Notes: generated from the letters alone by a model not told the origin. A stretch of 64,000 nucleotides of DNA from Bacteroidota bacterium (GCA_029557915.1 JAKQHS010000024.1:1-64000); one strand, 5' to 3'; counted from the first letter of the stretch, positions 17,413 to 26,824 are shown. Translations and numbers: made by a program.

Positions 17413-17961
17413 CGTAGGAAAATTTAGTGATTAGTTATCGGTTAAAAAACAAAAACGCAAAGTTACCGGAAATACCGCAAATAAAACCGCATAACCTGAA
17501 TAATAATGCAACTTTAAAAGGCACAACGGGCGATGTATGAGTTCAAATCAATACCAATAAAAACCCATTTCTTTTTCATTGAAATCGCAGTGGTTTCTTT
17601 CAACCATTGTTAGGCCTGGTGGCATCAGGGAAGCAAGACCGTCTGCCGCCGGCCACCGCGGATCCTGAGTAAAATGGCCTTTACCGCAAAGCGTTACCTT
17701 GGCATCGGCCTGCTGTGGTAAAAAGGCATAACGCCGCAGGCAGATAAGCCCTAAATTTATATGGCGAATGGCTGATATTACCGAAGAATTGATCATAAAT
17801 AAACGGAACCGCAGTGAATGAAATTTAATTTAATATCTATTTTGCATCGGTTAAACATTGCTGACCGCAATCAGTTTTTTGAATGAGTCCGATCATCAAG
17901 GATAAAAATGTCCCGAATGAAATTTGTCATGGCTGAAAAAACAGTAATAAAATCCTGATAT
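17413..17961. other. 549-bp intergenic region upstream of the nos operon
   Basis: No convincing gene is seen. A minus-strand frame at 17548-17796 could encode 82 residues but has no recognisable domain, promoter or normal composition. Its middle (about 17620-17750) is more GC-rich than its AT-rich flanks, as in a decayed gene or repeat. An inverted repeat ATTGC-N5-GCAAT lies at 17857-17871, 91 bp before the cytochrome gene. Confidence 0.5.
17857..17871. promoter_or_regulatory. Inverted repeat upstream of the nos operon
   Basis: ATTGC-TGACC-GCAAT has perfect 5-bp arms. It loosely recalls CRP/FNR-type sites but does not match TTGAT-N4-ATCAA. It is the best operator candidate in the region. Confidence 0.3.
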
Positions 17962-18441
17962 ATGAAAACTTCAATCTTTAATTTTCTCCTGGCCTTGTTT
18001 TTTATAAGCGGGCTCTATCTTGTTTCCTGCCAATCCAAAGGCGTCAAGTCGGACACTCCTCCTTTGGATGTTCAGGAACTGACCAAAAACCAACCTGAAA
18101 CCCACGGCGCCGAAATAAAGGAGTCCGATATCGTCCTTGCCACTCCGCTTGACCAGGCCATGGCCACCAAGGGAAATGCGACCTATGATGTCAAATGTAA
18201 AAGCTGCCATCGCCTCTCCGAAGAACGACTGGTCGGACCGGGCTGGAAAGGGGTGACCAAATTGCGCAAGCCGGTCTGGATCATGAACATGATCACCAAT
18301 GTGGACATGATGCTCGAGACCGATCCTGAAGCCCAGAAACTGCTGGAGCAGTGTCTGGTACGTATGCCCAATCAAAATGTGACCCTGACGGAAGCCAGGG
18401 AGATCCTTGAATTCATGCGGAAAAACGACGGAGAACTCTGA
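17962..18441 (+). CDS. c-type cytochrome lipoprotein of the nos operon
   Basis: The 159-residue protein has a lipobox (LVSC, Cys23) and one heme motif, CKSCH (79-83). Downstream KPVWIMNMITNV and LVRMPNQNVTLTEAREILEFM supply the probable Met ligand and C-terminal helix of a class I cytochrome c. As the first gene before nosZ, it is a strong candidate for the electron donor to the N2O reductase, in line with clade II nos clusters that lack NosR. It is membrane-anchored in the periplasm. Confidence 0.88.
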   Translation: MKTSIFNFLLALFFISGLYLVSCQSKGVKSDTPPLDVQELTKNQPETHGAEIKESDIVLATPLDQAMATKGNATYDVKCKSCHRLSEERLVGPGWKGVTKLRKPVWIMNMITNVDMMLETDPEAQKLLEQCLVRMPNQNVTLTEAREILEFMRKNDGEL

Positions 18442-18492
18442 GCCTCCTCCGTTTGATCAGATGTAGTAATCATTCAATAAAACTTATCAAAT

Positions 18493-20469
18493 ATGACTTC
18501 GAATAAATTCTTCACCAAATCGGCGCTGTTGATGCTGATTTTGATTACCTGGTCCGCCTGCAAGCCCAGGGGGATCCAGCAGGCTATCAGTTCGGATGCC
18601 TCTGGCAAAGTTTATGTGGCGCCAGGCACCCATGATGAATTTTACAATTTTGTATCCGGCGGCTTCAGCGGCCAAATGTCTGTCTATGGCATACCCTCAG
18701 GCAGGTTGTTCAGGGTCATTCCCGTATTTTCAGTAGATCCTGAAAAAGGTTATGGATACAGCGAGGAATCCAAACCCATGCTGAATACCTCGCATGGCAT
18801 GGTTCCCTGGGACGACCTTCACCATATAGCCCTTTCCGTAACCGATGGCATTCACGACGGACGCTGGGTTTTTGGAAATGCCAACAATACCCCGAGAATT
18901 GCCCGGGTGGACCTGACCACCTTCCGCACGGCAGAGATCATCGAGATCCCCAACAGCGCCGGGAACCACTCCTCTCCCTTTATCACCGAGAATTCCGAAT
19001 ATGTGGTAGCGGGCACCCGGTTCAGCGTACCTATGGACAATGGCAGCACGGATGTGCCGATCAGCACTTATAAGGATAATTTCAAAGGCACGGTAAGTTT
19101 TGTCAAAGTAGACCCAAGCTCAGGCCGAATGAGCATTGCCTTCCAGATTCTTCTCCCCGGGGTCAATTTTGACCTTTCCCGCGCCGGCAAAGGAAAATCT
19201 CACGGTTGGTTTTTCTTCAGTTGTTATAATTCGGAACAGGCCAATACCCTTCTTGAAGTCAATGCATCCCAACGGGATAAGGACTTTATTCTTTGTGTAA
19301 ACTGGAAAAAAGCGGAAGAATATGTGAACCAGGGCAAAGGCACCAAGAAAAAAGTCAGGTACGCCCACAATTTCTATGATGAGAAAAAGCATATGGGCAC
19401 CAGCACTATGGAAACCGAAGTCCTGGTCCTGGACCCGAAAGAACTGGCCGATATGGTATATATGATGCCCTGTCCCAAATCGCCCCATGGCTGCGATACA
19501 GACCCCAGTGGGGAATTTATCGTGGGAAGCGGCAAACTGGCTGCGACCATGCCGGTATTTTCCTTTACCAAAATACAGCAGGCCATCGCGGATAAAACCT
19601 ATGACGGGGATTATGAAGGCATCCCCGTTCTCAAATACGAAGCCGTGCTCCACGGGGAAGTTCAAAAACCGGGATTAGGCCCCCTGCATACCGAATTTGA
19701 TGCCAACGGCAATGCCTATACTTCTTTCTTTGTATCCTCCGAGGTGGTGAAATGGAATGTGCAAAGCCTCCAGGTGCTGGACCGGGTTCCGACCTATTAT
19801 TCGGTGGGCCACCTAAGTGTTCCGGGCGGGCCGACCAAAAAACCCTGGGGAAAATACATGATCGCTTACAATAAGATTACCAAGGACCGCTTCCTGCCCA
19901 CAGGACCTGAACTTTCCCAAAGCGCCCAACTGTATGACATCAGCGGGGATAAAATGAAACTGATTCTCGACTTTCCCACCATCGGGGAACCCCACTATGC
20001 GGAAGCCATCCCGGCGGAGCTGGTAGCCAAGAACAGCGTTAAGTTTTACAAAATCGAGGAAAATGAAAATCCCTGGGCCGCCAAAGGAGATGATTTTGCC
20101 CGCGTGGAACGCAAAGGCAATGAAGTCCATGTTTACATGACCGCCATCCGTTCCCATTTTGTACCGGACAATATTGAAGGGGTTAAATTGGGGGATGTCG
20201 TCTATTTCCATGTGACCAATATGGAACAAGACTGGGATGTTCCCCATGGTTTTGCGGTCAAGGGAGCAAACAATGCGGAACTGCTGATCATGCCCGGTGA
20301 AACCCAGACACTGATGTGGAAACCCGACCGGATCGGTGTTTTCCCCATGTACTGTACTGATTTTTGCAGCGCTTTGCACCAGGAAATGTCCGGATATATC
20401 CGGATCAGCGCACCCGGTTCCAACGTGCCCATTAAATTCAGCACCGGGGATCTCGGTCCTGAACAATAG
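18493..20469 (+). CDS. nosZ: Nitrous oxide reductase, clade II (Sec-dependent)
   Basis: It reduces N2O to N2 in the periplasm. The 658-residue protein has a seven-bladed propeller followed by a cupredoxin domain. The CuA motif is intact: C621, C625, H629 and M632 in CTDFCSALHQEM, with an earlier His in WDVPHGF. CuZ histidines include those in DDLHHIALS and in the CPKSPHGCD and GPLHTEFD segments. There is no twin-arginine signal; instead a hydrophobic leader ends in WSAC (Cys23), as expected for the clade II, Sec-type or lipoprotein form. The neighbours (cytochrome c, NosL, NosDFY) confirm the assignment. Confidence 0.98.
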   Translation: MTSNKFFTKSALLMLILITWSACKPRGIQQAISSDASGKVYVAPGTHDEFYNFVSGGFSGQMSVYGIPSGRLFRVIPVFSVDPEKGYGYSEESKPMLNTSHGMVPWDDLHHIALSVTDGIHDGRWVFGNANNTPRIARVDLTTFRTAEIIEIPNSAGNHSSPFITENSEYVVAGTRFSVPMDNGSTDVPISTYKDNFKGTVSFVKVDPSSGRMSIAFQILLPGVNFDLSRAGKGKSHGWFFFSCYNSEQANTLLEVNASQRDKDFILCVNWKKAEEYVNQGKGTKKKVRYAHNFYDEKKHMGTSTMETEVLVLDPKELADMVYMMPCPKSPHGCDTDPSGEFIVGSGKLAATMPVFSFTKIQQAIADKTYDGDYEGIPVLKYEAVLHGEVQKPGLGPLHTEFDANGNAYTSFFVSSEVVKWNVQSLQVLDRVPTYYSVGHLSVPGGPTKKPWGKYMIAYNKITKDRFLPTGPELSQSAQLYDISGDKMKLILDFPTIGEPHYAEAIPAELVAKNSVKFYKIEENENPWAAKGDDFARVERKGNEVHVYMTAIRSHFVPDNIEGVKLGDVVYFHVTNMEQDWDVPHGFAVKGANNAELLIMPGETQTLMWKPDRIGVFPMYCTDFCSALHQEMSGYIRISAPGSNVPIKFSTGDLGPEQ

Positions 20470-20504
20470 GCCGCTTTGTATTCAGAATCTTTAAACCTTT
20501 ACAT

Positions 20505-21056
20505 ATGAAAACGATGGTTTTTATTATGATAGTCCTTGGTATGCTATCCTGTAAGAATACCACAACTCCGGATTCTACCGTCGGTTCCTCCGCGGAAGCC
20601 CCCGCGGCGGGCCAGGCCAACGTGGTGGACGACGAATCCATGAAGGATGTGGTCAAAATCGCGGTGGGATCCCCTGACCATACTACCCTGGTCGCAGCCC
20701 TGCAACAAGCCGACCTGGTAAATTCATTGGCCAATGCGGGGCCCTTCACCGTCTTCGCGCCAACCAACGCGGCCTTTGACAAGTTGCCGGCCGGCACGGT
20801 GGACGGCTTGATGAAACCGGATAAAAAAACGGATCTTCAGGACATTCTGCAGTACCATGTGACTACTTCCGCACTCAAAACCTCCTTCTTTAAGGACGGC
20901 ATGACCCTCGGAATGGTAAATGGAGGCAATATTTCTTTTCAGGTCAAGGACGGAAAAATCATGATCAACAATTCCGCAACGATCGTGGCTTCCGTACCGG
21001 CATCCAACGGCATCGTGCATGTGATCGATGCCGTCCTGTTGCCACCTGCCAAGTAA
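20505..21056 (+). CDS. Fasciclin domain lipoprotein
   Basis: The 183-residue protein has a lipobox (MLSC, Cys16) and one FAS1 domain: TTLVAALQQADLV, GPFTVFAPTNAAFDKLPAGTV, LQYHVTTSALK and NGIVHVIDAVLLPP. FAS1 domains mediate adhesion or protein contacts and have no known catalytic role. Its position between nosZ and the nosL fusion suggests a part in N2O reductase assembly or anchoring; this is inference from context. Confidence 0.9.
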   Translation: MKTMVFIMIVLGMLSCKNTTTPDSTVGSSAEAPAAGQANVVDDESMKDVVKIAVGSPDHTTLVAALQQADLVNSLANAGPFTVFAPTNAAFDKLPAGTVDGLMKPDKKTDLQDILQYHVTTSALKTSFFKDGMTLGMVNGGNISFQVKDGKIMINNSATIVASVPASNGIVHVIDAVLLPPAK

Positions 21057-21095
21057 ACCGGGATCTTTGCCAAAGCCTAACACAAACGACCTGTT

Positions 21096-22124
21096 ATGAA
21101 AAACAACAATCTGACCGTTTTTTCCAGGATTGTCATGGCCTTCGCCACAGGCATGCTGGTAGCCGTATTCTTTTTGCCGGCCTGGAGAATTGATCTTTTC
21201 GCCCCGCAATATCCCGAAGGTCTGAAGATGAATATCTGGCTGGACCGGTTGACCGGGGATGTGGACATTATCAACGGTCTGAATCACTATATCGGAATGA
21301 AACCCTTCTCCAATGAATCCTTCCCGGAATTCGGCTGGTTGAAATATGTCGTTTATTTTTTCATAGCAATGGGTTTGTTGATTTCCCTGACCGGGAAAAA
21401 AAGGCTTTTGATCCTGTATCTGATCCTGACCGCAATCGGTGGAACGCTTGCGATGTATGATTTTTACAAATGGGGTTATGAGTTTGGCCACGATCTGGAT
21501 CCTAAAGCCGCCATCCAGGTCCCCGGGATGTCCTACCAGCCTCCGGTATTCGGGCATAAAAGATTGTTGAATTTCGATTCTTATTCATTTCCGGATATCG
21601 GCGGCTGGCTGGTCATCTCCTCGGCCATCCTGGCTTTCCTGATTTTAGTTTATGAATGGTACCTCCACCGAAAACCAAAAACGACATCCCCGGTTGCGGT
21701 CCTGTTGATCACCGGAGCCCTGTCCGCCACCCTTTCCGCCTGCCAGGTCAAGCCAGAACCCCTGGTGTCGGGGCAGGATATGTGTTTTCATTGCAAAATG
21801 ACCATTGTCGAACCCCGATACGGCTGTGAAATCGTGACCCAAAAGGGGAAGGTTTATAAATTTGACGACTTCTCCTGTATGAAATCGTTCATCCGGTCCA
21901 ACACCGTGAAACAGGAAGAAATCCGGTTTACCCTGGTTGCCGACTTCAACAATGAAAAGGACTGGCTCCCCGCGGAAACCGCAATTTATTATACCGGGCC
22001 TTTGATGAAAAGTCCCATGGGTTCCAATACCGGGGCTTTCCCGGACCAGGCGGAAGCGTCCCGGTTCAAAGGTGAAAACGAAGGCACCCTTTCCGACTGG
22101 AATGGCCTGATGCAAAGCCAGTGA
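21096..22124 (+). CDS. nosL: Membrane protein fused to NosL copper chaperone domain
   Basis: The 342-residue protein joins a membrane part (about 1-195, four hydrophobic segments near 10-30, 82-97, 103-120 and 170-190) to a C-terminal NosL domain. The NosL signature is M229-C230-FH-C233-K-M235, followed by KGKVYKFDDFSCMKSF. Between them is another hydrophobic stretch ending LSAC (Cys216), which looks like the lipobox of a free-standing NosL. NosL delivers Cu(I) for CuZ assembly. Whether the fusion is cleaved at Cys216 cannot be told. It overlaps the nosD start. Confidence 0.9.
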   Translation: MKNNNLTVFSRIVMAFATGMLVAVFFLPAWRIDLFAPQYPEGLKMNIWLDRLTGDVDIINGLNHYIGMKPFSNESFPEFGWLKYVVYFFIAMGLLISLTGKKRLLILYLILTAIGGTLAMYDFYKWGYEFGHDLDPKAAIQVPGMSYQPPVFGHKRLLNFDSYSFPDIGGWLVISSAILAFLILVYEWYLHRKPKTTSPVAVLLITGALSATLSACQVKPEPLVSGQDMCFHCKMTIVEPRYGCEIVTQKGKVYKFDDFSCMKSFIRSNTVKQEEIRFTLVADFNNEKDWLPAETAIYYTGPLMKSPMGSNTGAFPDQAEASRFKGENEGTLSDWNGLMQSQ

Positions 22125-23353
22125 TGAGCAGGCTGATCTTTTTCTTCTGGCTCTTGCCTGCCGGCCTGGCGGCAAAAGTGACAGACCTCTATCCCCATGA
22201 GGACAGCACCTCGATCCATAACCATTTTAAAGAAGCCCGGGATGGGGACACGCTGCGGTTTAACGAGGGGGTTTATTATATCCACAGCCTGGTGGTCACT
22301 AAACCCCTCGTCATTCTGGGCCGCGGGAATTGTATCCTGGACGGCTCCGGTAAATACGAAATCCTGACCATCAGCGCCCGTGCGGGAACCGTTCAGGGAT
22401 TGACCCTGAGAAATTCCGGTTATTCTTCAATGAATGATTTTGCGGCGCTCAAAGTCATTGATGCGGCCAATTTGCTGATCACCGACAACTCGATCCTGGA
22501 TTCCTACTTCGCCATTCACCTGTCCAATGCCTCCCGGTGCACCATCCGCAACAATACCATTGAAGGAAAAGCCATATCCGAGCAATTGAACGGCAATGCG
22601 ATCCATGCATGGAAAAGCCACCATTTGATCATCGAAAACAATACCGTCAGCCGGCACCGGGACGGCATCTACCTGGAGTTTGTCACCCATTCCAGGATTA
22701 CGGGAAACCACAGTCATCTACAGATGCGCTATGGCCTGCACTTTATGTTTTCCAATGATGATGTGTACACCCGCAATATTTTTGAAGAAAACGGGGCAGG
22801 GGTGGCCGTCATGTACAGCAAACGGGTCACCATGAAAGAAAACCTGTTCCGGAACAATTGGGGCCCCTCCGCTTACGGGCTGCTCCTCAAGGACATTTCG
22901 GACAGTGAAATCACCCAAAACCGTTTTGAAGAAAACACCCGGGCCATCCATATGGAAGGGACCTCCCGGATCCAACTCCGTCAAAATTTATTCAAGGACA
23001 ACGGCTGGGGTGTGGCGATCCAGGCCAGTTGCAATGAAAACTCCTTTTCAAACAACAATTTTATCAACAATTCCTTTGATGTTTCCACCAATGGCCAGGT
23101 CATCCTGAACGTATTTGAACACAACTACTGGGATGAATACGAGGGGTATGACCTCAACAAAGACGGCACCGGAGATATTCCTTACCATCCCCTCAGCCTT
23201 TTTGGACTGCTGATTGAACAAAATCCCAGCATGCTCATCCTGGTAAAAAGTTTTATGATGCAATTGTTTGAAAGAATGGAAAAAGCCATTCCGAGCCTCA
23301 CTCCCGAACATTTTGTCGATCTTCAACCTTTGATGAAACCCTTCACGCCATGA
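22124..23353 (+). CDS. nosD: NosD copper-insertion accessory protein
   Basis: About 409 residues with a signal peptide (MSRLIFFFWLLPAGLAAK) and a long right-handed beta-helix built of carbohydrate-binding/CASH-type repeats (for example NASRCTIRNNTIEGK, SHHLIIENNTVSRHRDGIY, FSNDDVYTRNIFEENG). NosD acts in the periplasm with the NosFY transporter in maturation of the CuZ site. The ATG at 22124 overlaps the nosL stop by one base; a GTG just before it is an alternative start. It overlaps nosF by 4 bp. Confidence 0.95.
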   Translation: MSRLIFFFWLLPAGLAAKVTDLYPHEDSTSIHNHFKEARDGDTLRFNEGVYYIHSLVVTKPLVILGRGNCILDGSGKYEILTISARAGTVQGLTLRNSGYSSMNDFAALKVIDAANLLITDNSILDSYFAIHLSNASRCTIRNNTIEGKAISEQLNGNAIHAWKSHHLIIENNTVSRHRDGIYLEFVTHSRITGNHSHLQMRYGLHFMFSNDDVYTRNIFEENGAGVAVMYSKRVTMKENLFRNNWGPSAYGLLLKDISDSEITQNRFEENTRAIHMEGTSRIQLRQNLFKDNGWGVAIQASCNENSFSNNNFINNSFDVSTNGQVILNVFEHNYWDEYEGYDLNKDGTGDIPYHPLSLFGLLIEQNPSMLILVKSFMMQLFERMEKAIPSLTPEHFVDLQPLMKPFTP

Positions 23354-24078
23354 TCCGGATCGAACATATCAGCAAAGAATACCGCAGGATCCAGGCGCTC
23401 GACGACATCAACCTTTTTTTCAGCCGCGGCCAGGCTGTTTCTTTGATCGGCCCTAACGGTTCCGGCAAAACCACCCTGATCAAATGCATCCTGGGGCTGG
23501 TGCTCCCTGACCATGGACGCATCTTCGTCCATACCCAACCCATTGAAACCAGCCCTGCCTACAGAAACCAGATCGGATACATGCCCCAGATCGGACGGTA
23601 CCCCGACCAGATGAAAGTCGGCCAGCTCTTTAAACTGCTCAAGGACCTGCGTCATTCGGATCCTGCAAAACTGGATTACGAATTGTACGAAGAATTTAAT
23701 CTTTCCAATTTGTTTGAAAGCCGCATGCATACCCTCAGCGGCGGCACCCGGCAGAAAGTCAGCGCCGCCCTGGCCTTTTTATTTAACCCGGAAATACTCA
23801 TTCTGGATGAACCCACCGCGGGACTGGACCCCTTGTCTTCGGAATTGCTGAAAAAGAAAATCATTGTTGAAAAAGAAAAAAACAAACTGGTCCTGATCAC
23901 TTCCCACATTCTCAGCGACCTCGAAGACCTGTGCACCCATGTGGTTTACCTGCAGGAAGGCAAACTGATCTTTTACAAAGACCTGCCCACCCTCCAGCAG
24001 GAAACGAGGGAACAGAAACTCAGCCGGGCCATCGCCCATTTTATGAAAAAAAACAATCCGATAGCTCCCCTGAATTAA
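23350..24078 (+). CDS. nosF: NosF ABC transporter ATPase
   Basis: The 242-residue ATPase has Walker A GPNGSGKTTLIK, Q-loop region YMPQIGRYPDQ, signature LSGGTRQKVSAALAF and Walker B ILILDEPTAGLDP, then SHILSDLEDLC with the switch His. It powers the NosFY transporter, which works with NosD to supply a sulfur species or otherwise mature the Cu centre of NosZ. It starts inside the nosD stop region and precedes nosY by 6 bp. Confidence 0.96.
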   Translation: MIRIEHISKEYRRIQALDDINLFFSRGQAVSLIGPNGSGKTTLIKCILGLVLPDHGRIFVHTQPIETSPAYRNQIGYMPQIGRYPDQMKVGQLFKLLKDLRHSDPAKLDYELYEEFNLSNLFESRMHTLSGGTRQKVSAALAFLFNPEILILDEPTAGLDPLSSELLKKKIIVEKEKNKLVLITSHILSDLEDLCTHVVYLQEGKLIFYKDLPTLQQETREQKLSRAIAHFMKKNNPIAPLN

Positions 24079-24084
24079 ACCCCC

Positions 24085-24852
24085 ATGCTTAGGTTACCCC
24101 GTTATATTATTTATGATATCCTCCGGAACAAGATCATCCTTGCCTACACCCTGCTCCTTTTCCTGATCTCCACCGGTTTGTTTCAGCTGGAAGAGAACAA
24201 CGACAAGGCTCTGCTGGGCCTTTTGAGTGTGGTGCTCATTGTCGTGCCGCTGGTAAGCCTGATTTTCACGACCATTCATTATTACAATTCTTATGAATTT
24301 ATGGAACTGCTCCTCTCACAGCCCCAAAGCCGCTGGAGCATCCTGCTGAGTGAATATTCCGGAGTAGCCGTTTCCCTGCTGGTAGCCTACGGGACCGGGG
24401 TGGGCCTGCCACTCCTGATTTATTCCCCGGGGCCGACAGGCTTTTACCTGCTGCTTGCCGGTTTGTTGCTTTCATTGATCTTTTGTTCGCTGGCCTTCCT
24501 GATCGCCGTCCTGTCCCGGGACAAAGCCAAAGGAATCGGGATCGCCCTGCTTTTGTGGTTCTATTTTGCCCTGATCTACGATGGGGTCCTCCTGCTCCTG
24601 CTTTTTTCATTGAGTGACTATCCCCTGGAAAAACTCACTTTTTTATTTTCCGCCCTCAACCCCATTGACCTCGGAAGAATCTTCGTCATGCTTAAAATGG
24701 ATATCGGCGCACTGATGGGTTACACCGGTGCGGTGTATAAAAATTTCCTGGGCAAAGAAACCGGGATCCTGTTTACCTGCCTCGTCAATTTGGTCTGGGT
24801 GATCGTACCCCTGCTCCTGGCAAAAAAAATATTTAATAAAAAAGATATGTGA
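24085..24852 (+). CDS. nosY: NosY ABC transporter permease
   Basis: The 255-residue protein has about six transmembrane segments (for example IILAYTLLLFLISTGLF, LLSVVLIVVPLVSLIF, YLLLAGLLLSLIFCSLAFLI) and the FMELLLSQPQSR coupling region typical of the NosY/ABC-2 group. It ends the operon. It forms the inner-membrane part of NosFY. The gene is convergent with the AIM24 gene, 17 bp away, and no clear hairpin lies between them. Confidence 0.94.
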   Translation: MLRLPRYIIYDILRNKIILAYTLLLFLISTGLFQLEENNDKALLGLLSVVLIVVPLVSLIFTTIHYYNSYEFMELLLSQPQSRWSILLSEYSGVAVSLLVAYGTGVGLPLLIYSPGPTGFYLLLAGLLLSLIFCSLAFLIAVLSRDKAKGIGIALLLWFYFALIYDGVLLLLLFSLSDYPLEKLTFLFSALNPIDLGRIFVMLKMDIGALMGYTGAVYKNFLGKETGILFTCLVNLVWVIVPLLLAKKIFNKKDM

Positions 24853-24869
24853 TCACCGGGGCGCGGTCC

Positions 24870-25658
24870 TCATCGGCCATCTCCGTCCAGGAGGTTGCCC
24901 AGGCCGCCCAGGATGCTTCCTTCATCCTTTCTTTTGACCGTCCCATAGGCCAGGATACGGGAGGCCAGGCGGCTGATCGGAAGGGTTTGGATCCATACAG
25001 AGCCCGGGCCTTCAAGGGTGGCAAAAAACAAACCTTCTCCGCCAAAAATGGTGTTTTTGATCCCGCCGACAAACTGGATATCATAATGCACGGAGGGGGT
25101 GAACGCAACGATGCATCCGGTATCGATTTTTATGGTCTCCCCATATTGCAGTTCCCGCTGCAGGACATGGCCCCCGGCGTGAACAAAAGCCATGCCGTCC
25201 CCTTCCAGTTTTTGCATGATAAAACCTTCGCCGCCGAATAATCCCGTGCCCAGTTTTCGCTGGAATTCTATGCCCACTTCGACTCCTTTTGCGGCGCATA
25301 AAAAAGCATCTTTCTGGCAGATCATCTTGCCCCCGAGCCGGTAAAGGTCCAGGGCAATAATCTTACCGGGATAGGGCGAGGCAAAAGAAACCCTGTTTTT
25401 GCCATGCCCCATATTGGTATAGGCCGTCATGAACAGGCTTTCGCCGGTCAGGACCCTTTTGCCGGCCGACATCAACTTTCCGAAAAATCCTTTGTCTTCA
25501 TGACGCCCATCCCCGAAAATGGTTTCCATCTGGATGGCCTCATCCATCATCATAAAGGCGCCGGCCTCGGCGATGGCGGTTTCCCCGGGATCGAGTTCAA
25601 TTTCCACATATTGCATTTCTTCCCCGTATATCTTATAGTCTATTTCGTGATCCGACAT
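24870..25658 (-). CDS. AIM24/TIGR00266 family protein
   Basis: About 262 residues from MSDHEIDYKIYG; the frame continues to 25724, but the pair of Met codons at 25656-25661 is the better start. The sequence shows the Gly-rich beta-structure of the family: PGETAIAEAGAFMMMDEAIQ, FMTAYTNMG, GLFGGEGFIMQKLEGDG, and TIFGGEGLFFATLEGPG near the end. Bacterial members have no established activity; the yeast namesake is mitochondrial. No signal peptide. It diverges from the epimerase gene. Confidence 0.9.
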   Translation of the reverse strand: MSDHEIDYKIYGEEMQYVEIELDPGETAIAEAGAFMMMDEAIQMETIFGDGRHEDKGFFGKLMSAGKRVLTGESLFMTAYTNMGHGKNRVSFASPYPGKIIALDLYRLGGKMICQKDAFLCAAKGVEVGIEFQRKLGTGLFGGEGFIMQKLEGDGMAFVHAGGHVLQRELQYGETIKIDTGCIVAFTPSVHYDIQFVGGIKNTIFGGEGLFFATLEGPGSVWIQTLPISRLASRILAYGTVKRKDEGSILGGLGNLLDGDGR

Positions 25659-25745
25659 CATGTTTTTTTTGGGGGCAAAGATAATAAGGGGAGGGGATCG
25701 AAACCCGGATACGGAATAGGCCATCCACCTTCATATCTTCGTTCC

Positions 25746-26816
25746 ATGAAAATCCGATCCATCCGGTTCCGACTGGAAAATCTTCAGCTCTCCAAACCCT
25801 ATACGATCGCCTGGAAAACCGTGGACCAGGTGGAGAACCTTTTTTGTTTTCTGGAGACGGACCAGGGCATTACCGGGTATGGCAGCTGCAATCCTGAAAA
25901 CGAGGTCGTGCATGTTTCCACCAAGGATACCCTTGAGGCCATGGACCTGTTTGACCGGGACTTGTTGCTGAATAAGTCATTGGACCGTCCCGCTGACCTG
26001 ATTGAATCCTTGTTGCCTTCCCTGCACGGAGTCCCCACCCTGCTTGCAGCCCTGGATATCGCCGTCTGGGATGCCTGGTCCAAAGGACTGGGAAAACCTT
26101 TGGTGGAAGCACTGGGGAAAAAAATCGGATCCCTTCCTACTTCGGTCACGATCGGGATCATGGAGGACGATCAGACGGTAAAGGAAGCCAAAGAATTCCT
26201 TGACCGGGGTTTCACGCACCTGAAAATAAAAATCGGCCTCGACCCCGAAAGGGATGCCGCAAGGTTGGTAAGGCTCAGAAAGGAGCTTGGCCCCGGCCCT
26301 TTTATCCGGGTGGACGTCAACCAGGGATACCGCCTGGAAGATTTTAAGAAATTGTACACCGCCTGTGCCGAATTGAATATTGAATTGTTTGAACAACCCC
26401 TGCGCACGGATTGGTTTGATCAGATCGACGCCCTGCCCCGCGAGGTGAAATCCTCCATAGCCGCCGATGAATCGCTGCACGGGGAATCGGACGCAAGGCA
26501 GATTGCCTCTGCCGGACGCTGTGGCATTTATAACATTAAACTGATGAAGTGCGGCGGACTGCATCAGGCCGGCAAACTCGCCCGGATCGCGGAGACCCAC
26601 GACATCAACCTCATGTGGGGCTGCAACGACGAAAGCCGGCTCAGCATTACTGCTGCCCTGCACCTGGCTTATGCCTGCGGCAGGACCCGCTTCCTGGACC
26701 TGGATGGCAGTTTCGACCTGGCCCGGGACCCCGCTTCGGGCGGATTTGACCTGATTGACGGAAAACTGATACCTTTGGAAAGACCCGGGCTCGGGATTTT
26801 TATGGACAATGACTAA
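25746..26816 (+). CDS. Enolase-superfamily dipeptide epimerase (MLE/MR family)
   Basis: The 356-residue protein fits L-Ala-D/L-Glu epimerase-like members: N-terminal capping domain, then a barrel with THLKIKIG (paired catalytic Lys), VDVNQGY, FEQPL and AADES metal ligands, and the opposite Lys in IYNIKLMKCGG. The DxD-type end DLDGS is typical of dipeptide epimerases. It probably works in murein peptide recycling; the exact dipeptide is not predictable. The open frame extends upstream to 25404, but the ATG at 25746 fits the family start. Confidence 0.9.
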   Translation: MKIRSIRFRLENLQLSKPYTIAWKTVDQVENLFCFLETDQGITGYGSCNPENEVVHVSTKDTLEAMDLFDRDLLLNKSLDRPADLIESLLPSLHGVPTLLAALDIAVWDAWSKGLGKPLVEALGKKIGSLPTSVTIGIMEDDQTVKEAKEFLDRGFTHLKIKIGLDPERDAARLVRLRKELGPGPFIRVDVNQGYRLEDFKKLYTACAELNIELFEQPLRTDWFDQIDALPREVKSSIAADESLHGESDARQIASAGRCGIYNIKLMKCGGLHQAGKLARIAETHDINLMWGCNDESRLSITAALHLAYACGRTRFLDLDGSFDLARDPASGGFDLIDGKLIPLERPGLGIFMDND

Positions 26817-26824
26817 TCCTCAAC

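Noticed and set aside
17548-17796. 82-residue minus-strand frame as a gene
   Set aside because: No domain, no promoter and odd composition; kept only as part of the intergenic description.
25404-25745. 114-codon upstream extension of the epimerase frame
   Set aside because: It runs antisense through the AIM24 gene and adds sequence unlike the family; the ATG at 25746 matches the normal start.
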